From Thalassiosira profunda (Eukaryota; Bacillariophyta; Thalassiosirophyceae; Thalassiosirales; Thalassiosiraceae), in contig JALLAP010000114.1 in the NCBI GenBank assembly GCA_036939355.1, positions 1 to 23,223 of the forward strand: a stretch of DNA of 23,223 nucleotides, in the 5' to 3' direction. The position numbers were made by a program, and so were the translations under genes. Below the pieces are notes generated by a model. That model ran no database searches, was not told where the DNA came from, and worked only from the letters and a program-made list of their open reading frames with translations. Positions 17,760-23,223 of the stretch are shown piece by piece (within the stretch, counting starts at the first letter, position 1; every line of letters begins with the position of its first letter).

Positions 17760-18590
17760 TCATGTGGTCTTCAACTTCGCTTCGTCGTTTGTTCTGTCGC
17801 CGTGCTCCTTCACCATATCCGACAACACGCCCAACGCCAAGCTCGTGTCAAATATCAGATGCCCGCCAATGCTCGAGATGAATTGCTCGCAAAAGAATGG
17901 TTCGCAAATGATCACTGTCACGATAAGTGCAGAAGCAAGGAACCCCGGCCAGTGAAACTTGGACGAACGGGAATGAATGTCCTCTTCTGAGCGAAATCCC
18001 ACCAGCAGCGCCTTCGGGACAGCGGCGCAAAGCGTTATCGATACGTTGATGTACAGCAGTGCGTATCGAGGCTGCTTGACGTAGACATGATATGTCGCAA
18101 CCAACGCTGCAAGAATTGGTGCAGCAACCGCATTCGCTGCAGATCGGCTCATCTTCTTCGCCTCCACGAGCGACGAGGCCATGGCAATCGGCCCAATGGA
18201 AATGATGATCGCGAGTCCAAGAGAGTCGATCAATCCCATCCCGCCGCGATCTCCATTCACACCCGTCCTTCCGATTTCGTAATGTGCATATCCGTGGGCA
18301 AGAAAGTACGCCGCCGATCCGACCGCCGACGAGGGCAACTTTCCCGCCGCCATTGCAATCAGGCAGGCCATACCACACACACCGTCAAGGATGGAACACG
18401 AGGTGTGGGTGCAATCGAATCGATGGGAGAGGCAGAAGCCATTTTCCACGAACGACTTCGAAAGATACGATGGATTATTGTCTGGATTTTGCAGATCGGC
18501 GAGCCACGCCGCGAGGAGGCCGAGTATGAGGACGGAGGCGGCGGCGTCGAGGCTCCAGGAGAGGAGGGCTTGGGTTGATTTGGACGCCAT
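17760..18590 (-). CDS. Polytopic membrane protein of unknown function
   Basis: Not recognised. 276 residues from ATG 18590 (context aaccATGGCG). About seven hydrophobic segments are visible, the first at residues 9-29 (LSWSLDAAASVLILGLLAAW), others around CGMACLIAMAAGKLPSSAVG, GLIDSLGLAIIISIGPIAMA, AANAVAAPILAALVATYHVY, LLYINVSITLCAAVPKALLV and PGFLASALIVTVIICEP. Possible functional residues are HGYAH (HxxxH) after the second hydrophobic stretch, Cys and Glu in CEPFFCEQF, and HLIFD (HxxxD) near the C-terminus. Such His/Asp pairs in membrane helices occur in the CREST hydrolase superfamily, but the order is reversed here, so I do not assign it. The hydrophilic C-terminus (KEHGDRTNDEAKLKTT) is probably exposed. 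No targeting motif. Upstream are a TACGTA motif and a 9-bp tandem repeat. Confidence 0.75.
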   Translation of the reverse strand: MASKSTQALLSWSLDAAASVLILGLLAAWLADLQNPDNNPSYLSKSFVENGFCLSHRFDCTHTSCSILDGVCGMACLIAMAAGKLPSSAVGSAAYFLAHGYAHYEIGRTGVNGDRGGMGLIDSLGLAIIISIGPIAMASSLVEAKKMSRSAANAVAAPILAALVATYHVYVKQPRYALLYINVSITLCAAVPKALLVGFRSEEDIHSRSSKFHWPGFLASALIVTVIICEPFFCEQFISSIGGHLIFDTSLALGVLSDMVKEHGDRTNDEAKLKTT

Positions 18591-18903
18591 GGTTGATGAG
18601 GAGAAGTGGGTTGATCTGGAGGACAGGTTGATAGGTTGAGGGAATGCCTCCTTCTCTGATTTTTTTCACAGTGAAAGTTTCTACTTACGTACTTCTTCAT
18701 CTAGGTAGGACTCTTTGAACCTTCTCTCCAATCTCTCCAATCTCTCCTCTCTGGCATTGACCCGGTGAAGCAGGGGTTGCTGGAATTGTCTGCAAATGCT
18801 AGCAAAGACCACGTTCTCTGTTATGTATCAAAGCTCTCTAGCTGGGGAGAAGGTTGAGCGAATATCAGGATCTTCTCCGAAATCGTAGATATCTTGGGTC
18901 CCC
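18591..18903. promoter_or_regulatory. Intergenic region upstream of the membrane-protein gene
   Basis: About 310 bp between two minus-strand genes. It contains ACTTACGTACTT (18683-18694), a short tandem repeat of TCTCTCCAA units (about 18723-18749) and the second copy of a 21-bp repeat (18776-18796). No gene seen. Confidence 0.45.
18776..18796 (+). repeat. 21-bp direct repeat, copy 2
   Basis: Exact copy of 17638-17658 in the same orientation, 1.1 kb away. Sequence identity ends abruptly on both sides. Confidence 0.8.
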
Positions 18904-18975
18904 CCTAGTAATCCCCCCCGCTCTCGCTGTCGGGGATCTCGATCCACTCCTTGTCGGGTAGGGCGGTCCAGGGGA
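18904..18975. repeat. 72-bp direct repeat, copy 1 (assembly overlap)
   Basis: Identical to 18977-19048 with only the N at 18976 between. Same length and same geometry as the repeat around the N at 786. It covers the 3' end of the LRR-like gene. Confidence 0.95.
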
Positions 18976-18976
18976 N

Positions 18977-19048
18977 CCTAGTAATCCCCCCCGCTCTCGC
19001 TGTCGGGGATCTCGATCCACTCCTTGTCGGGTAGGGCGGTCCAGGGGA
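18977..19048. repeat. 72-bp direct repeat, copy 2 (assembly overlap)
   Basis: Second copy of 18904-18975. It contains the last codons and stop of the LRR-like protein, so the reading frame is not harmed whichever copy is dropped. Confidence 0.95.
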
Positions 19049-19970
19049 TGAACTTGGGCACCCAGCACTTCAGCTTCGCCTTTCTTTTCACGCGCAGGCT
19101 CTCGCTTTTCGTTATGGCATCGGCGAGCTGTTTCGACGCAATTTCGTGCTCCTTGGTCAGAGTCCCGAGTTCGATGTCGATCTCCTCGATCTCCGGACAA
19201 TTTCCAATGGCGTCGGCGATGGCCGAGATGACCACCTCGTAGGGGAAGGGCTTGTCCGTTCTAAGATACTGTCCCGTCTCCTCGCAGTATTCCTTCTGTT
19301 CCCATACTTCCTCGTACCCGCAGTAATCGTTATCCTGCGGAGTCATTTTGAGCGAAAGCCTTTTCAGCGAACGGTATTTTGTCCCGATGGTCTCGAACAT
19401 CCTCTTGATGCCAGAATAGGTGAGGTATTTGATGATACTGCTGAGATAGAGGTCCAGGTAGAACACCCCATCCCCGGCCGCGGAATCGAGCACATCTGCC
19501 AAAAAAGTCTCGTAGTCGCGGACATTGGGAAACGCCAGCTCGTTCAAATCCAGGATCTGCTCTCGCTCCCTGTTCTGGAGGGTGAACCACCAGCTCTCTC
19601 CGTAATTGTTGTGTCCCAATTGAATCTTTTGGATGTGCTGTGAGGGGTCGCGCCTGGCCAGCCGGAACAGGAGGGCGACGAAGTCGAAGCTCCCCGTGTC
19701 GATGGGCCGCTTGTCGTCGTGCAGCAAGATGTGATCCAGCCTGGAGGCGGGGTTAGCCGCAGCGATGAGCGCTCGGAGGATGCGCTCGGCGCACGCGTTG
19801 TCCCACGCCACTTTCAGTTCTGCAAGGTTGGTCGCGGCGGAGACGAAGCCCCGGAACAATTCGACGTACTCGTCGGGGACGGAGTTCTGGGCGAAGCGGA
19901 GGGAGATCTCCCGCGGGTTCCTCTTGGCGAGGTCCCTGTAGAATTCGGCGTCCTCGGCGTCGGACAGCAT
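18978..19970 (-). CDS. LRR-like protein of unknown function
   Basis: Single-exon, 330 residues from the ATG at 19970, which has the strong context gccaccATGCTG. The frame stays open 26 codons further upstream, but that part looks untranslated. No catalytic motif is visible. The body alternates helices and short hydrophobic strands with loose leucine spacing (NLAELKVAWDN, HIQKIQLGHNNY, ILDLNELAFPN, VFYLDLYLSS, SLKRLSLKMTPQ, EIEEIDIELG), which suggests a degenerate leucine-rich-repeat solenoid and hence a protein-binding role. The C-terminus is basic (RVKRKAKLKCWVPKFIPW) and then acidic, ending SESGGDY. No signal peptide or membrane span, so probably cytosolic or nuclear. The stop lies inside the 72-bp duplicated block. 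Confidence 0.7.
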   Translation of the reverse strand: MLSDAEDAEFYRDLAKRNPREISLRFAQNSVPDEYVELFRGFVSAATNLAELKVAWDNACAERILRALIAAANPASRLDHILLHDDKRPIDTGSFDFVALLFRLARRDPSQHIQKIQLGHNNYGESWWFTLQNREREQILDLNELAFPNVRDYETFLADVLDSAAGDGVFYLDLYLSSIIKYLTYSGIKRMFETIGTKYRSLKRLSLKMTPQDNDYCGYEEVWEQKEYCEETGQYLRTDKPFPYEVVISAIADAIGNCPEIEEIDIELGTLTKEHEIASKQLADAITKSESLRVKRKAKLKCWVPKFIPWTALPDKEWIEIPDSESGGDY

Positions 19971-20151
19971 GGTGGCCACGCTAGCATGAGGTGTGGTTGA
20001 GTGAGGGATGCAACTTGCAACTGGGTGGTTGCCTGGGCCTTTGTGCAACTTTGCAAATATCTACTTTTCTACTTTTGTAAGTAGTACTTTCAATCCGCCT
20101 CCCCTCTCCACTTCTGCTTCCTTCACGCGTCCTTGACACGGGAAGCTCAAT

Positions 20152-21066
20152 TCATGCATCCGCCACGGCCTGCTCCACTGTTGAGAGTCCTGCATCCATC
20201 TCGGACCCGTTCGGCGCGTCCAAGATCCACACCGCATGCTGCCGCAGCGCGCTCGCCGGAAAGTCCTTCGGCGTCACCTCCCCGTCGGCAATGGCCAGCC
20301 GCATCGCGGACGCCTTGCCGTTGGGATACTTTGGCGACTTTCCTGCGGCCGAAATCACCGTGGTCTTGGCCCGCTGCATCACCGGCAACGTCAAGGAAAT
20401 GCTCGGCGGATCCTTTTGGAAAGCCGGAACCACCCACGGACCGTTGGTGACATCGATCTCGCCGCGTTTCGGGTACAGAGATCCGATGTGCCCGTCGTCG
20501 CCCACTCCCACCAATGCCAGATCAAAGATAGGGAATCCGTCGGCGTCCCGGGGCAGCTTCGATTCCGAAATGGCCCTCAATTTCGCCTCGTACTCGGCCG
20601 CCTCCTTCTCCCCGTCGCTGGTGCCGCCCAGCGAGATGATGTTTGTGAGTCCCCATCGATCCAGAAACTTTTCTCGCGCCTGCGCCTCGATGGCGCTCGA
20701 GGTGTCGGCAATATCCACGCACTTGTGGTTGACAAACGCCAGCGTCGTCTTCTTGGCCCAGTCCGACTCCGGATCGAGCGTGCTCAGCACCTTCAGCACC
20801 GATCCGCCGGGAATTGCAAGCGCAAAGGATCCTCGAGCAGCAATTGCTTCTTTGGCGGCGGATTGGACGATTTGGTGGACGGCCGAGGTGACCTCCTCTT
20901 CGGTTGGGAGGACGTGGACCTTGCCGGCGGGCGCAGCGTGCAGTGACGTATGTGAGGTTGATGCTTTGTGCACGTGTTGCAATGCGCTCGGCCGCGGCGC
21001 GAGGAAGGCACCGCCCGTCGCACACAGGCCGAGGAGGCCCGCGAGGCGAAGAGCCAAATGGACCAT
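20152..21066 (-). CDS. 6-phosphogluconolactonase, predicted plastid-targeted
   Basis: Hydrolyses 6-phosphogluconolactone to 6-phosphogluconate, step two of the oxidative pentose phosphate pathway. 304 residues from ATG 21066; the frame is open upstream, but this start places the signal peptide MVHLALRLAGLLGLCATGGA next to the plastid motif GAFLAP (19-24). Family features: ALAIPGGSVLKVL (83-94, phosphate-binding loop), FDLALVGVGDDGHIGSLYPK with RGE (181-203, the catalytic His193 region) and SISLTLPVM (222-230), then KTTVISAAG. The usual VDER block near residue 112 reads VNHKCV, a departure from the bacterial consensus. Plastid location would give NADPH production for stromal reactions in the dark. 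Divergent from the transporter gene. Confidence 0.92.
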   Translation of the reverse strand: MVHLALRLAGLLGLCATGGAFLAPRPSALQHVHKASTSHTSLHAAPAGKVHVLPTEEEVTSAVHQIVQSAAKEAIAARGSFALAIPGGSVLKVLSTLDPESDWAKKTTLAFVNHKCVDIADTSSAIEAQAREKFLDRWGLTNIISLGGTSDGEKEAAEYEAKLRAISESKLPRDADGFPIFDLALVGVGDDGHIGSLYPKRGEIDVTNGPWVVPAFQKDPPSISLTLPVMQRAKTTVISAAGKSPKYPNGKASAMRLAIADGEVTPKDFPASALRQHAVWILDAPNGSEMDAGLSTVEQAVADA

Positions 21067-21479
21067 CGTGGCGGCGGGTGCCTTTGTCCCGAGTACTGGG
21101 CGCTGCAGGGGAGGAACAATGAGGTCGAGGAGGGAGACAGAGGGGAAGACAGGATGGAAGACAAGAGCAAGCAAAATGGTACAATACATACAAAGTATCC
21201 CGTAAGGTAGGTAATACAATACCTGCCTCCTCGCGCTCCTCGCCTCCTGCTGATATGACCCCCCTGGCCCGACCCCTCCGCGTCGGCCCTCCTCCGCCTG
21301 GGAGTGGTCATCCCTGAAGAGGTGCGAGCGCAAGCCGAACCTGAAGCTGAATATTGCAGAGCCAGATGTGTCGAATGTACATGGTGCATGTGCATTAGCG
21401 GCGGTGCCGTCAGGGTGCACCGGGGCAGCGAAAGATCACCAGCGGGAGCGCGTCGCACATCTGACGGCACTACTTTAGA
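21067..21479. promoter_or_regulatory. Divergent intergenic region, 6-phosphogluconolactonase / MFS transporter
   Basis: 413 bp between start codons. AT-rich direct repeats of the type ACAATAC and GTAATACAATAC occur around 21180-21222. No gene, tRNA or named operator seen. Confidence 0.4.
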
Positions 21480-23034
21480 ATGAACGAGTCCAGTCCACTG
21501 CTCCGAGAGACCGACAATAACGGGTGCACCGACACGCAGGGCGGCGCGGAGCACCTCCAGCTCTCCGACGCTGCGGACAGCGTCCGCGCCTCCTCGCAAC
21601 GGGACGACGATATCAAATCAACTTTGGCCTCCGTCGCTGGAAATGTATTAGAATGGTACGACTTTGCAATCTACGGGTATTTCAGCGACATCATCGGGCG
21701 CAAGTTCTTCCCTCCCGGTCAAGACGAGTCGACGAGCATCATCGAGAGCTTCATGGTGTTTGGGGGCGCCTTTTTAGTGAGACCGGTGGGTGGGATTGTG
21801 ATGGGCTACATTGGCGACACATACAGTAGAAAGAGGGCCCTTGAACTCAGCATCTTCTTGATGGCGGTGCCCACCTTCCTAATGGGATGCCTTCCCACGT
21901 TTGCAATTTGGGGGTGGTGGGCGGTGTTGTTGTTGTTGGTCGTGCGGCTACTGCAGGGATTGAGCGTGGGCGGACAGCTCATGAGCTCGCTTGTGTTCGT
22001 GGCCGAGGGGCACGATCGAAGGCAGTGGGGGTGGTACGGCAGCGTGAGTCTGGTGCTTGCTTGTGCTTCTGCTACATACCGATGCACTGAATGAAGCATC
22101 TCTCGGTTCAGTTTGCAATGACAGCAGCCAACGTCGGCACGCTGCTAGGTGGGGTATGCGGCGTGAGTTTTCGTATCGTCTGCGGCTATGACATGCATCG
22201 TTCTTCGATACTCATTTCACTGCTGACACCAATTCATTGACGGAGCAGTTTGGGATGAGGCATTTTCTCACAACGCAACAACTCTCCAATGGATGGTGGA
22301 GAATACCTTTTCTTTGCGGCGTGCTGGTCAGCCTCAGCGGCTTCTACTTAAAGCACCACGTGAGGGACCATCGGAAAGTGAAATCAATGGATATGGCGAA
22401 CGTGGGCGCCAACGGCAACGAACGCCAGCCCACTCCTTTGGAGCTGGCATTCTCGAAACAACTGCGTGGATCGCTGTTCTCGGCGACGGCGGCCGTCGTA
22501 CTATGGAGTGGTGGATTTTACACCATTTTCGTGTGGCTGGTGATCTGCATGCAAGACATGCTGGAGCATCCAATACCAAATGCATTCGCCATCAATGCAC
22601 TGTCACTGTTTATCACGCAGGTGGTTCTCTTTCCTTTTGCGGGCCGGCTGTCCGATGTTTACTCGAGAAAGCTGATAATGACAATTGGCGCATTTGGAAT
22701 TGCCCTGCGCGGCCCGATGGCGATGAGAGTCATTGCATCTGGGTCAACACTCTGGGCCCTGGCGGCACAAACGACACTCGGAAGCTTTTTGTGTTTGTAT
22801 GGGGCACCGTTGTGTGCGTTCCTGGTGGAGCACTTCCCTCCCGAGTCGAGACTGACTTCGGTTGCAGTTGGTTATAATACATCTATGGCGATTGCGGGTG
22901 GCATGGCTCCTTCTGTGGCCACGTGGCTCGTTCGAGAGCATGGACCGGTGGGAGCAGGCTACCTGCTATCGGCGTTCGCAGTGACGTCGCTTATCGGTGT
23001 GCACTCGGCACCGAAGAATGACTACAGCTATTGA
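21480..23034 (+). CDS. Major facilitator, metabolite:H+ symporter (ProP-like) type
   Basis: Membrane carrier of the MHS branch of the MFS, which in bacteria takes up proline/betaine, citrate or other organic acids with protons. Exons 21480-22043, 22112-22162 and 22249-23034, all phase 0, give 466 residues. Signatures: GNVLEWYDFAIYGYFSDIIG (54-73), the family's first helix; RPVGGIVMGYIGDTYSRKRAL, the loop 2-3 motif with RPxG and GDxxxRK; LLQGLSVGGQL; GWWRIPFLCG; and GRLSDVYSRKLIM, the second-half repeat of the motif. About 12 membrane segments fit. The N-terminal 45 residues are polar and cytosolic, with no plastid leader, so plasma or another membrane is likely. Substrate cannot be read from sequence. 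The similarity to bacterial carriers makes ancient transfer possible, yet two introns show it is established. Confidence 0.92.
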
Positions 23035-23077
23035 AACAACTGGTTCCTCGGATATCTTTCATCTATGAGTAGTAGAT

Positions 23078-23223
23078 TTAGATACGATACACCTCCTGAA
23101 GTAGTCGTTTCACATTGGGCGGCATCGGAGCTTCGACTTCCGCCCATACACTGCCCAGAGAAGTCTTGAGATCATGCAGCAGCGATCGCAAGGAGGACAA
23201 AAGGTCGGGGTAATCGGGGAAAG
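23078..23223 (-). CDS. 3' end of an unidentified gene (partial)
   Basis: An open minus-strand frame enters from the right edge and stops at TAA (23080-23078). The 48 visible residues include FPDYPDLLSSLRSLLHDLKT, then SVWAEVEAPMPPNVKRLLQEVYRI. They form a likely amphipathic helix pair, and codon use fits the neighbours. It is convergent with the transporter gene, 43 bp after its stop. No family recognised. Confidence 0.55.
   Translation of the reverse strand, partial: FPDYPDLLSSLRSLLHDLKTSLGSVWAEVEAPMPPNVKRLLQEVYRI

Overview
This is a nuclear genomic window from a eukaryotic alga with a secondary, heterokont-type plastid, most likely a diatom. That assignment is an inference. It rests on GT-AG introns with GTGAG(T/C) donors, on good initiation contexts (for example GCCACCATG), and above all on three products that start with a signal peptide followed by an ASAFAP-like motif: an M1 aminopeptidase, a zinc-finger/RRM protein and a 6-phosphogluconolactonase. 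No rRNA, tRNA, CRISPR array or autonomous transposon is recognisable.

Layout: (1) 1-1316 minus, 5' part of a eukaryotic urease (gamma and beta parts), leaving the left edge. (2) 1578-4070 plus, M13 zinc metallopeptidase, 3 exons. (3) 4308-4988 plus, METTL27-like SAM methyltransferase. (4) 5065-6711 minus, leucine-rich-repeat protein ending in a CaaX-like box. (5) 6947-10275 plus, plastid-type aminopeptidase N, 5 exons. (6) 10372/10379-11608 minus, four-helix membrane protein with a probable C-terminal frame break. (7) 11703-13402 plus, beta-helix + SET-domain protein interrupted by a one-base frame break. (8) 13509-15188 minus, Ser-rich protein of unknown function. (9) 15189-16569, gene-free region with an inverted-repeat element. 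(10) 16570-17600 plus, plastid zinc-finger + RRM protein, 2 exons. (11) 17760-18590 minus, polytopic membrane protein. (12) 18978-19970 minus, LRR-like protein. (13) 20152-21066 minus, plastid 6-phosphogluconolactonase. (14) 21480-23034 plus, MHS-type major facilitator, 3 exons. (15) 23078-23223 minus, 3' end of another gene leaving the right edge.

The genes are packed tightly and mostly alternate in strand, with convergent gaps of 43 to about 160 bp and divergent intergenic regions as short as 94 bp. They do not form a pathway. Themes that recur are proteolysis (M13, M1), nitrogen release (urease), plastid metabolism and RNA binding, and several lineage-type proteins without a known job.

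Two assembly scars matter for any reader. The single Ns at 786 and 18976 are each flanked by an exact 72-bp direct repeat, the signature of contig ends that overlap but were not merged. The first breaks the urease frame. Separate one-base frame breaks affect genes 6 and 7. The most interesting biological signals are two neighbouring, about 80% identical introns in the aminopeptidase gene, the beta-helix/SET fusion, the plastid CxxC-CxxC + RRM protein, the CaaX-ended LRR protein and the inverted-repeat element at 16204-16349.
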